Positions 11,178 through 22,389 of a stretch of 64,000 bases of DNA are shown here, in pieces. Location: positions 31,219,378 to 31,283,377 of the forward strand of contig OX421506.1 in assembly GCA_949126835.1 (NCBI GenBank), given 5' to 3'. The translations under genes were made by a program, and so were the position numbers. Source of the stretch: Anisus vortex (lineage: Eukaryota; Mollusca; Gastropoda; Planorbidae). The notes under the pieces were generated by a model. The model saw nothing but the letters and a program-made list of their open reading frames with translations, searched no databases and was not told where the DNA came from. The first letter of the stretch is position 1, and the number at the start of each line of letters is the position of its first letter.

Positions 11178-11340
11178 CAGGAGTCGGCAACCTTTTGATA
11201 ATACTGCGCCAAAGTAGGATCTAATTTATTCATCGTGCCAACAGCCTAAAAGCCACGCTGGCTCTTTTCTTGTAGAAGAGCCATTGAAAATCGCACTGAG
11301 TTCCAAGTCGGACATGCGTTTCGTGGGTTGCCGATCCCTA
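11178..11340. mobile_element. hAT MITE (CAGGGGTCGGCAACC family)
   Basis: The left end CAGGAGTCGGCAACCTTTTG and the right end GGGTTGCCGATCCCTA are inverted-repeat relatives. The interior shows 'gcgccaaagtaggat', 'tcatcgtgccaacagcctaaaa' and 'ccaagtcggacatgcgt', shared with 17591, 24599 and 35111. No clear target duplication is visible. Confidence 0.75.
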
Positions 11341-11856
11341 ATTTTTTTTATAGAGTCTGCTTTGATATGCCTTCCCGCCTTTGTTTTAAACTTTAGGACC
11401 CTATACGACCCAGGCGACAGGCAAGTAGGCAATACACACGTGATATCCGCTCCATACTGGTTGGGAGTTGGGGTCACCAGCACGATTAGTTTAAGAACCG
11501 CTACAAAACAAAAAATGTGTCTTTACACTTGTGTAAAGCGACACGACACGAGGAAAGACTATAGACTATTCTAATAGACTATTCTACTTACTACGCTGCT
11601 GACCTGCAATGTAAACATTATGAATACTATCTGCGACATTACCTGCACAGCTGACACGCATACCGGTAGTTTTTTTTTAAACTAACTTGTTTAGTCGCCA
11701 CTCAGATTTTTAGTTTCGAAAAAACATAAAAAAAACTTAGCAATTATTAGATGCTGATTTTCGTGTTTTTTTTTTTTTGTGTAAAAGAATTATTGTACAT
11801 GAATGAAGTGCTTCTGGGTATTTAAAAATAAATTTGACAAAAAAAAACAACATTTG
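11341..11856. other. Unassigned non-coding sequence
   Basis: AT-rich sequence with several T and A runs. I recognise no gene or repeat here. Confidence 0.3.
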
Positions 11857-12158
11857 CCGTATTGCTGCTGAGAGTTAACACCCTTGCCCATTTTACAATT
11901 ACGGTATATAAGATTGACTTGTATAAGGGGCAAGGGTGTTAACTCTCAGCAGCAATCTTTACAATTACGGTATATAAGATTGACTTGTATAAGGGGCAAG
12001 GGTGTTAACTCTCAGCAGCAATCTTTAAAATTACGGTATATAAGATTGACTTGTATAAGGGGCAAGGGTGTTAACTCTCAGCAGCAATCTTTACAATTAC
12101 GGTATATAAGATTGACTTGTATGAGGGGCAAGGGTGTTAACTCTCAGCAGCAATACGG
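11857..12158. mobile_element. Inverted-repeat element with 66-bp internal tandem repeats
   Basis: The left arm CCGTATTGCTGCTGAGAGTT (continuing 'aacacccttgccc') is the reverse complement of the right end 'gggcaagggtgttaactctcagcagcaatacgg'. Between them are four copies of a 66-bp unit that includes the right arm plus 'ttacaattacggtatataagattgacttgtat'. The element therefore looks like a MITE whose right arm was amplified in tandem. Confidence 0.85.
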
Positions 12159-12712
12159 CCCAATGACATAAAAAAAAGAAATGAATTTTAAAAAATGATG
12201 GGTTGTGTGTGTAATACTCATAACATATAGGCCTAATCTATTATAGTACCAGAAAATACATAATATATATTATAAATCTAGATCAGCTAAAAAAAATCGT
12301 TTCTTTATAACAAATAAATTTCTTTCTTTGGGTGTAGATCAAAACTTTTTTATATGTCTTAAAGCTGCATTAGACTATATATAATTTTGTTGAAAAAAAA
12401 ATTATAAGCTGTAGAAACCCGAAATACAGCTACTACTGACAAAACTTTAAGAAAAAACCTAGATCAAATGGAGAAAAACCTAAATGCCCACACAAGCTCT
12501 TTTTCCCCCCTCGTGACATTGTAAATAGTAAGCCGTAATAGTATCTGGGTTCATTATAGCCACTCTCGTGTGTAGTGTGTATCCTCGGAACCAGCCTTTC
12601 GACTTTGCGCAATGAATGAACTGTGTGTTGAAAAGGAACACACAATTAAAATAACATAAAACAGACGCATAATACAAACACATATACCCCCCCCCCCCGC
12701 TCGTTCGCGGCG
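12159..12712. other. Unassigned non-coding sequence
   Basis: AT-rich with a C run near 12687. The minus-strand ORFs here are short and unsupported. Confidence 0.3.
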
Positions 12713-12970
12713 ATGTAAAAAGTACAAGTAAAGTATTCTGTTTGACAAAATTGATCCATGGGACCGGTGAAGCAGCGTATACCAGTTTCTGTGGCCACGG
12801 CATACTAGGGGATTGTGTGGACAGACCAATGCCCGGCCGCCTTTTACTTTACCCCAACTAACGCCAAGTAGCCATCAGAGCTGGGTGGACTCAGGGACAT
12901 CCTTCACCGGGTTTCGAACCCAGAACCTTTGGTGCGCCAGTAGAATGCGCTGCCGTTCGGCTACCGTGCC
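12713..12970 (-). mobile_element. tRNA-derived SINE, family A, near full length
   Basis: Read on the minus strand it starts 'ggcacggtagccgaacggca', an A-box region, then 'tctgggttcgaaacccggtg', a B-box (GGTTCGAAACC) as in tRNA genes. A body follows ('gagtccacccagctctgatgg', 'gtatgccgtggccacagaaactgg', 'ggatcaattttgt') ending in a TTTACTT-type tail. Other copies lie at 15796, 18285, 43287, 44683 and 51444. SINEs of this type are transcribed by RNA polymerase III and mobilised by a LINE. Confidence 0.85.
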
Positions 12971-13722
12971 CCCCCCCCCCGCAGCATACTGAAAATTTTT
13001 GGGAACATTTTATAACTACTATAATGATTTTCAATATTAAACAAAGGTTATACGAAGACTATTTAGTCTAAATAAAAACAAAGTGGAAAACAATTTTAAT
13101 ACAAAATATGCCTAATCAAGATAGGGGAAAAAACATAGATTTTAGGGTTTTAAACACAGATCAATGATCTATGAAAAGAAAGAATTAAGAATGGAAACAA
13201 TATTCTTGCAATAAGCGCGCGCCATCGTTATATTCTTTCACTTATATATACAATTATGTTGCCTAATCACTGACCTATAAATGCATTTCAAATGAGAGAG
13301 GCTTCCTCTTTTTATAGTATAGTTTTGTTCTATTTGTATAGCTGGTTTATTCCTAGAACTCGCTGTGAATTGTGTATAAAGTGTAGGCCTATACAATTGT
13401 AGCTTTTGCTAGTTTCACTTTTGCTCTTACTCTTATACATTAAGGAGGATCTATTCATTATTTGTAATAGATCAGAACAACCAAGGTCTATGTGGAAAAA
13501 CATAAATTACTCCGGAACCTGGGTTACACATACGCACAAATAATGCTCGGATATAATAAATGGCGGAAAGCAACGAAATTTCCAACTTGATAAGTCGAGT
13601 TCAAAGTTGGTATTTTTAAGTTATTGAATAATAGTTGTTCTATAATAGACGTGTGTTCGGGTAATAATTATATTGCATGTTCTTTGTACAAAAATAAATT
13701 GGGAACCTAAAAAAGAAACGTA
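12971..13722. other. Unassigned non-coding sequence
   Basis: AT-rich spacer between SINE A and the next MITE. No exon-like frame is visible. Confidence 0.3.
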
Positions 13723-13835
13723 AAGCAGGCACATCACGTCGTATCGACGGGGGGGGGGGGGGGGGGGGCGTGGTTTTCACGTGCTTTCGTGGTTTCCACG
13801 TTTTTTCCCCGTCGATCTACGTGGTGTGCCCGCTG
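13723..13835. mobile_element. Palindromic MITE (CAGCGGGCACATCACGTCG family), copy 1
   Basis: The left end 'gcaggcacatcacgtcgtatcgacg' pairs with the right end 'cgtcgatctacgtggtgtgcccgctg'. The middle has 'cgtggttttcacgtgctttcgtggtttccacg', itself partly self-complementary, and a run of 20 G. The whole element could fold into one hairpin. Other copies: 19774, 28173 and 37537. Confidence 0.85.
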
Positions 13836-14479
13836 GGAAATTATTCAATGGTAGGCCTAATGGGTTTTTTACATTCAACTAAATTGCTTCGCTCATATAT
13901 ATTTTCAAATTGGTACAGTTCATGGATTAGATCTAGTCTTGCTGTACAGAAAAGAAAAAAGAGGGACACGAAAATAAAAAGGGGGGTACGGGAGAAAAAA
14001 ATGGGAACCACTGGTCTAACTGGTCCGTTTTAAACAGCTAGTGTGTAACACTGGACACCGAATATCAGACTACAGACCTGTCTTCTACGAAAGACGTCTT
14101 CACACGTTGAGAGTTGAGACAGAACTTTACTGCCCAGCAGACGTCTCATAGAAGGTCTTGGTTGCGACAGAAAACGGCCCCTTAAAAGATTCTCAAACCA
14201 CAGTAAAAAAAAAGAATACTTAAAAGCAACAAGAAGTGCGGAAGGACGAAGAAAAAACTCACATCTGTGTGGATAAAAACACAACAACGCGACATTAGTA
14301 GGTTTTTCTCGGCCAGACGTGTTAAGCTACGCTCACCGACGCATCGTTCCTCTATTGACTGAACCGACACTGTCGTGGGATGGGAGGGGCCAGGTGGCGA
14401 GAGGGTAGGACGAGGGCAAGAGAGGTGAAGGGGGAAGAAGAAGTAGAAAAAAAATGTGGACCAAATTATGATTCGCTGA

Positions 14480-14515
<36 letters not shown>

Positions 14516-15379
14516 TTCAATGTTCGTCGTGATGCGACCCCACTTTTAAAGAAGTAAAAAAAATGGTGGCTGTTTTAAAAGACATTTGTTTACATTATGT
14601 TGTAGGAATGTAAAGGTAGTGTTCAAAATTGTGTTTAGGATACTGTTACGAATTGTCGGTTTTGTTCTATAAAAACGGATACACATTTTTGGACACAATT
14701 TTAAGGTATAGTAATTTATAAATACGTGTGTTTCTATTTAATGTATTGTCACACTGTGCTATCGTATGACATGTGACATGTGTCCACGAAAGTGAAAAAC
14801 TAGGGTGTGTCGCTTTTTACTCATAGAAGTCATAAAACGTTCCGATCGAGTCGGAAAGCTTTGAAGTATTGCCGGTAGGCTATAGGCCTTTGCCACTTTT
14901 TATTTTTCTAATGACACCAGAAACCTTTATGACATGCTATAGTGGACCCGAAAACCATATCCGGGCCTATTCCTAATAGATTATGAGGTTTGCATGTGTG
15001 TGTTGGTGTGTGTGTGTGTGTTTCCATAGTGTAACTCGATGCAGTGACTTCACGTCGAAAGCGCGCTTATTCTGCATGACCTCTTACCTGAGCCTGGGTG
15101 TATCACTCCCCAATATTCGGTTACACTGATCTGATTTAATACCCCTGGCATGTTCCACTGAAACCAAAAGGCGAAGGTTTCAACTCACATGTCACCATCT
15201 ACAACGTCTAATGACATTTTCAACTCAAATGACACATTTTTTTTTGGGGGGGGGGGGGGTATTATTTTTTGTTTTATTTTTGTAATGCCAAAAAAATATG
15301 ACCAGAGTAACCCACTTAATTTAACACTTTCCTAACCATTAACCAATCGGTCTCGTTTCTTAAAAAAACAACAACATAA
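13836..15379. other. Non-coding, with AG and GT microsatellites
   Basis: Contains an (AG)n run at about 14483-14512, a TG run near 15001-15020 and a G run near 15247-15259. No coding exon or larger repeat is recognised. Confidence 0.4.
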
Positions 15380-15568
15380 AAGCTTATATGTGCTTTTTCT
15401 TCCCGAGTGGTATTCGGGCATGGAATGGGTTCCCTGAACAAACCAGTAACTTAACATCATTAAAAACATTAATAAAGATGCAAGACTTGACTCGGACCAC
15501 GGATGAGCGTAGAACGCAATAATCTTATTTATAGAAGGAGCATCTGTAATATATTTTAAGATAAGATA
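15380..15568 (+). mobile_element. LINE 3' end, 5'-truncated copy
   Basis: Matches the last about 190 bp of the LINE at 6640-9434: 'cttcccgagtggtattcggg', 'gactcggaccacggatgagcg' and the terminal AAGATAAGAT. It is diverged and lacks 'aaaacca' in the ORF part. Confidence 0.9.
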
Positions 15569-15795
15569 TTAAATATCAAGCATGACTTGTAGAAATACCA
15601 TTAAAGCGCTGGAAAATGCTAAGAAATTTAAGCCTATATTAGTTTGTTATGTCGAAAGGATGCTTAAAATTACTGTAGTTTACCTTAAAGGAGGCTTATA
15701 GACGTGTTAGTTTAAAATCTTTTTTTTCCGAAAAGCGTTCAACCGTAAAAAAGAAATAAAGAATTTGGAATTGGAAGGGGGGGGGGGGTGCAACT

Positions 15796-16046
15796 TGTTA
15801 GTGAAAGTAAAATATCCCCGTCATACCAATTTGATCTGTATGTCCCCTGAAACAGCGTTCACACGTTTTCATGGCCTCTGCACACTAGGGGATTGTGTGG
15901 CCAGAACAATACTCAGTCGCATATACTTTACCTCAACTACAGGCAGGTACCCGTCTGAGCCTGGTAGACTCAGTCACACACTCTATGTCTGGGGGCAAAT
16001 TCTACCATTCGAACCGGGGCTCTTTGGTACGCTAGTCTAACGCTGT
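15796..16046 (-). mobile_element. tRNA-derived SINE, family A, degenerate copy
   Basis: On the minus strand it shows the family A body ('gtgcagaggccatgaaaa', 'ggccacacaatcccctagtg') and a B-box remnant near 16008 ('ggttcgaatggta'). The left end carries the 'gtgaaagtaaaatat' tail. It is diverged from the 12713 copy. Confidence 0.75.
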
Positions 16047-16379
16047 CTCTAGTCCACGTAGACCAACGATTTTTTACCTGGCCGCTACTATTTTGTAAAA
16101 TTGAAAACAAATTCCGGCCGTGTGATGGGAGGACTAAGGAGATAGTTCCTCCTTGCTGGTTGCCCCACCCCCTTTCGTGGACACAACGGCAGGACCTCGA
16201 GTTTGAGCTCTTATTATAACTGCCACAACCTGTTTAACTTAAGCTCTGAGGCGAGGGTTTGTGATGCTATGTGCGTGTAGTTGTCAAAGGGTTAATGAGA
16301 CTACATTGCTGAAAAACGTGTTTCAGAGCTACGCTCAATGTTCAATGGGTTAACAAGTGGAGAGTATAATTAGGACTCC
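16047..16379. other. Unassigned non-coding sequence
   Basis: No coding potential or repeat recognised. Confidence 0.3.
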
Positions 16380-16595
16380 CCTTCTCTCTCTTTCTATCTC
16401 CTTGATCTATCACCTCTTTCTCTCTTTCTCTCTCTCTTTTTCTCTCTCTCTCTTTCTCTCTCTTTTTCTCTCTCTCTCTCTCTCTTTCTCTCTTTTTTTT
16501 TCTCTCTCTCTCTCTCTTTCTCTCTTTCTCTTTCTCTCTCTATCTCTCTCTTTCTCTCTCTCTTTTTCCTCTTTCTCTCTCTCTTTCTCTCTCTT

Positions 16596-16633
<38 letters not shown>

Positions 16634-16672
16634 TCTTTTTCTCTTTCTCTCTCTCTCTTTCTCTCTCCCCCC

Positions 16673-16703
<31 letters not shown>

Positions 16704-16715
16704 ATCTCTCTACCT
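16380..16715. repeat. (TC)n microsatellite, about 335 bp
   Basis: Nearly pure pyrimidine TC/TTTC repeat on the + strand. Long homopurine-homopyrimidine mirror tracts can form triplex DNA, though none is shown here. The Ser/Leu/Phe-only frame through it is not a gene. Confidence 0.97.
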
Positions 16716-17040
16716 ACTTTATGAATGAGATACTGTACTATATAAAAACGTATGATATTACTTAGTCGGTTTTAATTCTTAAAGATAACACTGTCCCTAT
16801 ATACTAAAGTATACACAATACAGGAACTGAACCTTAATAGCTTGGTGGGCCCCAGTTTTCATATCTTAAATACAATAGATTCGAGGAGGTTTGGCCGCAG
16901 TAAACCTTGGTGGGTAGCTGATCTCTAGGAAGGAGAGGTCAAACTCCGATATTAAACCTTCGCTGCCTTGCGGCCATACATGTCCAAACTAAGAGAGTTC
17001 ACCCTGACAACAACAACAAACAAACAAAAAGAGACAGTTT

Positions 17041-17224
17041 GAACGTGATCACGAAGCCGGCTGGTCCAGCGGTTGGTTCACCGGACTGTCAACCAAAAAA
17101 CCAACTGACAGGTCGCGGGTTCTATCGCTACCACCGACGGATCCCTGTCGCCCTGCAGGAGTTTTGGGCCTAGAGGACGTAATAATCTTCTATCTAGAAG
17201 GAGCGTCTGTCAACTTATAAGACA
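17041..17224 (+). mobile_element. tRNA-derived SINE, family B, with LINE-like 3' tail
   Basis: The head 'gaagccggctggtccagcgg' and 'ggtcgcgggttctatcgc' are A-box and B-box-like. The body is 'ggatccctgtcgccctgcagg' and 'gggcctagaggac'. The 3' end 'taataatcttctatctagaaggagcgtctgt' closely matches the 3' UTR of the LINE at 9380-9410, followed by 'aacttataaga'. A tail shared with a LINE is how such SINEs borrow its reverse transcriptase. Other copies: 43720 and 47290 (inverted). Confidence 0.85.
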
Positions 17225-17582
17225 CCATAGGCCCAAAGGGTATCTTAGGTTGCTCTTGTGGCGCTAAAGTAGCAACGCCGTGTTCACTCGCGTAGTTCAC
17301 TTGAAGTTACACATTTCTTGTAACTACTAAATATTTGTAAAAAGACAGTAATTGTTATTTCTCTCTTGTTTGTTTAGACCGCCAACACTGACTGTCTGAT
17401 AAAAACAATTGTGAGGCCCCACAAGGCTTTTCCTGAATGGCGACAACATGAGTCCAGACCTGGTGTCGGGCTTTCTCTGTTAAGGGTTGACAATATTGCA
17501 GGATGTTATGTGAAGTTTTTAAGACTCCAGTTCCACATGACCTCTCAATGATGTTTGACTTACACCGACTCTGAGCTGGTTG
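17225..17582. other. Unassigned non-coding sequence
   Basis: No exon or repeat recognised. Confidence 0.25.
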
Positions 17583-17898
17583 TCTAGCACAGCTGTCGAC
17601 AATCTTTAAATTTTCAATAATAATGTGCCAAAATAGGATTCCTAATTCATTTAGCGTGCCAATACCCTAAAATTCAACCTTCACTAGCACAATGGTTATA
17701 TATTGTTTTCAATATGCTGAAATACGGCAAAAATATGTAATCAAGTCAAATTTCCATTTTTTTTAATCAATAAAGTAATCTTATCGTATCTTAGAAGAGA
17801 CTTCAATTGATTTTTTTTTGGCGGGGAATGGTCCACATTCCGCGAGTGCGTGCTAAGTGGCACGTGTTCAGTAGGTTGCCGAATCCCTGTTCTAGCAC
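17583..17898. mobile_element. hAT MITE with perfect 8-bp target duplication
   Basis: The 300-bp element 17591-17890 is bounded by identical 8-bp repeats TCTAGCAC (17583-17590 and 17891-17898). Sub-terminal blocks 'taatgtgccaaaataggatt', 'tttagcgtgccaataccctaaaa' and 'aggttgccgaatccctgt' place it in the CAGGGGTCGGCAACC hAT family. The left terminus is degenerate. Confidence 0.85.
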
Positions 17899-18284
17899 TC
17901 TAGTGTGCCTTATTCTAAGGGTACTGTATTCTAAGTATACTATATCGCAACTCGCTTGTATCTGGGGGGAGGTGTGGCCAGTCAGCCTTTTTTATGACAG
18001 ATTGTATTTGCCACCTGGATTCTATACGAAAATTTAAACAAAAAGAAAGATTGATGAATAATCATTAATCATGTCTGATCGCGAGTTCCTGTTTGTAAAT
18101 AACCTTGACATAACTCGATATCTTAATCTAAAGTTTTCGCTTGTTGTTTCTTTCTTCTGGGTTAACTTCAATCCTATACTTCTAAGGGGGCACATTGTTC
18201 GGCTGGCGTAGCGAACGTCCCGGTCTCAAATTCTTGAAAATAGTGCAGAAATAAAACATTGATTTGTTTGTTACTAGTATAGGC

Positions 18285-18490
18285 TATTATAGTAAAGTAA
18301 AGTATCCCGTCGGACCTAATTGATCACCAGTGTCTGTGGCCAAGGCATACTATGGGATTTTGTGGCCAGCACAATGCCCAGACCCCTGTAGTCTACTTTA
18401 CCCTAAACTAAAGTCAGGTAGCTATCATACTCAGACCCGAGAACAAATCCTAGCCCACACCAGGGTTCGAAGTCGGCCACAGTGCCAAAT
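18285..18490 (-). mobile_element. tRNA-derived SINE, family A, degenerate copy
   Basis: The left end 'gtaaagtaaagtatcccgtc' is the reverse of the family A tail. The body 'ggtccgacgg...gatca', 'ggccacagacactgg' and 'ggcattgtgctggccac' is clear in reverse. The B-box region near 18460 reads 'cagggttcgaag' on the + strand, so the promoter is decayed. Confidence 0.75.
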
Positions 18491-19773
18491 AAAGGCTAGT
18501 ATTGGCGATACAAATGTTAGGGGTCACAAAGCAGAAGTGTAAAAAAAACCATGAAAACAAATAGAGGGGACACGCCGATTTGTTCTAACTAACCAATAGG
18601 GCGTTTGCAATCACGTGACAAAAAGCACGTGATTTGTGTTTACTTTGTGTAATGGTGTACAAGTAACAATGGCCGCTGTATTAATAAAGTTCCATATAGG
18701 CTCGAGCCTTTTTTATATGATGTGTTGTGTTTTAAGTCTTATTAAGATTTAAACTGTATTATGTATGTTAAATAAAATAGGCTTTTTTATTATTATCATA
18801 GACATAGATCATAGACGATGTGAGCCTATTAGTGACTTGACTAGATAGCCTATTCACCAACACTATCACTTGACATCGTAGCTGCCCTACTTAGACATTA
18901 GCCTAGCCCACGAAACATTAAAAGTGTAGGCCTATAAAGTGAAATTGAAAGTGTAAATAGGTCTAGCCGGCCCTAGCCTAATCACATTAATTAATTAATC
19001 TACAGTACTACTATTTACCTCCTTTTTTTTTTAGTAGGATAGCCAATATTAATATGTGAATTTGGCATGATAAGAAACTTCACCATGTGCCATATTTGTT
19101 CCTCAATTTACAAATGACGTCACTAAAAAACTGAATCTCCGCCCATAGCGAACGCTCTATAATGATTATAATTTACTTTTTTTTTGGTTCAATTGCAAAC
19201 TAGGCTAGTTATTGTGGAAAAGGGAGTCCGCATTTCCGTGTCGACTCAGCCATAGATAAGTCAGCCCCGTGGCCTATATATATAACCAATATCTGATAAT
19301 ACGATAACACAGGAGCTATTATCGATTCTACTTATATGCAGTATAAAGAGTATTGCTTGCGGTACACACGCCCCCCTTTCTGTGTGTGCTATGTAACATT
19401 GCTAACACACTGCTATTCAATGGAGTATGCACCGTCGCCAAAAAAAAAAACCCATTGAAATATACTTCGGCCCCGATTTATGAGATCTTTATTATACCTC
19501 TGAAGTCTTTATACAGACTGTTGGCGATTAGATAAAGGTGTGTGTGGGGGGGGGGGGGAAGGGTAGAGCTGAATAAATTACCTCGTAATTAAACCTTGTT
19601 AAGCCGTAACAAATTCTTTGATAAGTGTTTACATAGAGGTGGGGAAATATAGATGAGAACGGGGTGGGGGGGGGGGGGGATCCGAGAGTGGGATTTAAAC
19701 TTGATTGGAATTTTCGGGATAATGAAGAAAACATTTTTCTAGCCGTTTAAAAACGAAGATAGACATTACCCCC
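18491..19773. other. Non-coding; no gene supported
   Basis: Contains 'aaccaatagggcgtttgcaa' next to two CACGTG sites (18612-18632) and a short ATG frame (MAAVLIKFHIG..., 18669), which might suggest a promoter. No spliceable continuation is seen. The block 'ccgcccatagcgaacgctct' at about 19140 may pair with it as ends of an unknown repeat. G runs are near 19546 and 19666. Confidence 0.3.
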
Positions 19774-19888
19774 CAGCGGGCACATCACGTCGTATCGAAG
19801 AGGAATATACGTGAAAACTATGAAAACACGTGGAAACCACGCCCCCCCCCCCCCCCCCCCCCGTCGATACGACGTGGTGTGCCCGCTG
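19774..19888. mobile_element. Palindromic MITE (CAGCGGGCACATCACGTCG family), copy 2
   Basis: Ends CAGCGGGCACATCACGTCGT (19774) and 'acgacgtggtgtgcccgctg' (to 19888) are near-perfect inverted repeats. The inside has 'cgtggaaaccacg' and a run of 20 C, inverted relative to the G run of copy 1. Confidence 0.9.
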
Positions 19889-20159
19889 TAGACTTGTGTA
19901 TGTAACATTAACATTTCTTCTTTCTTTTCTTTTTTTAAAGTAAAGAATGTTGTTTCGACTTGCTTCATGAGTTTGCAACATTATACCTGCTGGGCACGCG
20001 CTTTGTTATAGACTAACTTAGACTTACCGTCCTAAGGCCATGGTGGTCTAGCAGCGCGTTCGGAACTACTTTAAAACGAGGCTGTATGTATCTCTCTACA
20101 TATATTCTACGCCCCAACACGAGACTCGCGCCCCTCCCCCTCCCAACCTTTCCCCACCA

Positions 20160-20540
20160 TCATAATCATCCTTGGCGCTACAGCCCATGGAGGGCTCAGG
20201 CCTGCCTCACCACCTCCTTCCACTCGGACCTATCCAATGCCTTCTTTTTCCAGGCCTGGACTCTCGATCTGTCGCAGATCCATCTCGACGTCTGCCTTTA
20301 GGTTGGTCGCTTTCCTCTGGGGTTCTGATTATATATTACTTTTTGCTCCTCTGCTGTTTTTGGCATTCGTTCCAGGTGACCTGTCCAGCGTAGTCTGTCC
20401 ACAATAGTAGGGTCTTTATACAGCTCACAGACCTCTTTATTGGTGCGCATCTTCCATCCCTTTCCATCTTTGGTTGGTCCAAAAAAAAAATTCTGATGAC
20501 TTTTCTTTCCCACCTTGCCGTTTTCTAAATTCATTTTGAC
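20160..20540 (-). pseudogene. RTE-like LINE reverse transcriptase C-terminal remnant
   Basis: The minus-strand reading contains WKMRTNKEVCELYKDPTIV and RLRWTGHLERMP, followed by a GKRPTKGR-like stretch, the usual 'RLRWLGHvxRMp...GRPrxRW' end of RTE/craniofacial-development-protein-2-type LINE ORFs. After about 20298 the homology ('SEWKEVVRQA', 'ALHGL') continues in other frames, so the copy is broken by frameshifts. Confidence 0.75.
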
Positions 20541-20827
20541 ATTGTGACCGGAACTCGTGAAAAATAAATTTGCACCTTAATTAAATATCATCGCCCTTGC
20601 CTTGTCTGACCGTTCAGCCTTGTTACTGTGAAAGTGACCGCAACCCCTTCCCACCAGCCCCCTCTCCCATACACTTGGGTCACCGTAACGCAATCAGCAT
20701 TGTTTAATTAACTTCTCTCTACACACAGACACACTTTGGTCGCCACTCTTTTTGTTGTTTTCCACCTAGATTTTAAGCTGGGAAAAAACATGTAGAAACA
20801 TAGCCGTATCATTTGACGATTTTTTGT

Positions 20828-21116
20828 ATGACTTTTATGAGATGGACCGCTTGCTTTAATATTTCGCTTTTGGATGACTCGAATGACTTCTTTTCGGGAA
20901 TTCCAATTCTCTTTTGTATTGTATACTTCCGTTTTATTTAATCGTTATGATTTTCTCAATAAAAAAAATTAAAATCGAAAGTTTTATACAGCGGAAACCT
21001 TTAGGCAAACGTAGGAGCATAAAAGTCATTTAAGACAGCGTTATTTGTTTCGCACGAAAAAAGAACATATAAGCTCTAAAAATAGAGCAAGCGGTCCATC
21101 TTATTTATAGTCTTTG
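20828..21116. mobile_element. MITE (CAAAGACTATAATAAGATGG family), copy 1
   Basis: The right end 'agcaagcggtccatcttatttatagtctttg' pairs with the left end 'gacttttatgagatggaccgcttgct'. The interior ('cttccgttttatttaatcg', 'ggcaaacgtaggagca', 'ctctaaaaatagagc') matches the copy at 27331-27594. The left terminus is slightly degraded. Confidence 0.85.
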
Positions 21117-22389
21117 ATTTAACTAACATACCTTGTTTTTGTTTCTTTCACAAACAGGCTATTTTTTTTTCATAATGGCTGATTTAATTAAAGCTTAATA
21201 ACATTTCAGCCCAATACATTTTAATAACCTACATATATTTTTAAAAGCATAGCAGAAACAATAATATCACTATGAATAAATAGGAAAAGTAAAGCACCAA
21301 ATAGTTATAGCAAAACCCAAAGATTCTAATAAGACTTTTTAAAAAAGTTAAGAAAGAGTTCGAATAGAAATATAGATAAGACCAAAAAAAAAACATGGAG
21401 TTAGCTGCAGAAAAACATAGAAGCAGCAGCCTTGCGCACATCTATTGAGTGTCAATAATTTACTTCGTCCGGAGCAATTAATATTTAAAAAAAAATTCCG
21501 GGCATCGAAATAAGATGTGCCACGTGTGTCCCGATTTGGCAGCACACCGCGAAGTAACACATCGATGGATCTCAAATGTTGCTTTACCTTTCGGCCCAAG
21601 TGTAGATTTAATTCATAAGTGACCCACTAACCATGAGTTGTGAAAAAAAAAAAAGAAAGGAAGTGGGGTTCAGTGGGAGCAAAAGTAATTTTATGGCGGG
21701 AAAAGTGTCCCGCCATAAAAATAACATTTATAAACTTTTGTAAAAATGACTGCATTTTGTAACAAAAATGTTTTTATTTGTAAATTGATGTTACGAAAAG
21801 AAGGTGGGGGAAAAGGGGAAGGGTGGGTAGATAATTTGAGAATCCATGAAGTTGGGGAAACAAAAGGCGGGAAATTGTAAATGGAAGGCGACGCGATTTA
21901 AAATGGCGTTCAGTGAAAACATCTAAAAAAAAATCTGGTATGCTAATTAAAGGTTTGTCTTCCTAGCTCCGTCCGTTTAGACTTGCGCCAAGAACTAGTT
22001 TTAAATTTTGAGCAGTCAGCATTGTATCTTCTGACGATTCACTTCAATATTAATGATTATTGCGTACTAAAATAAGTTTACACTCGAAAAAAACAGCAAC
22101 AGCATATTAACATCATTAGAAATGTGGGGTCTAGTTCTGGTATGTGCAACACTTTTTATCATTGGCCGCATAAGGAAATTGATAGAACAAGATGGGCCAC
22201 CACACGTTCTAAAAATTCAATAACATTATTAATACAATAATTTATTTAAAAAAAAAAACAAGTGCAGTTAGACTCTCTCTGGGCCGACTCCTTTTCCGCC
22301 CATCTAGATGATAACTCGACATAAAATACAGCTTACACAAAGCAGACCTCATGTTGATTGTTTTTCTTTGAAAATACCTTGATTTATTA
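21117..22389. other. Unassigned non-coding sequence
   Basis: AT-rich. A short inverted repeat 'ttttatggcggg...cccgccataaaa' lies at 21691-21720. No gene is supported. Confidence 0.3.

Noticed and set aside
16357..16728. Ser/Leu/Phe ORF that might look like a membrane protein
   Set aside because: It is a TC microsatellite; composition comes from the repeat.
18669..18760. Short gene MAAVLIKFHIG... with a CACGTG/CCAAT promoter
   Set aside because: Only 27 codons with no continuation or family. Kept only as a remark in the spacer entry.
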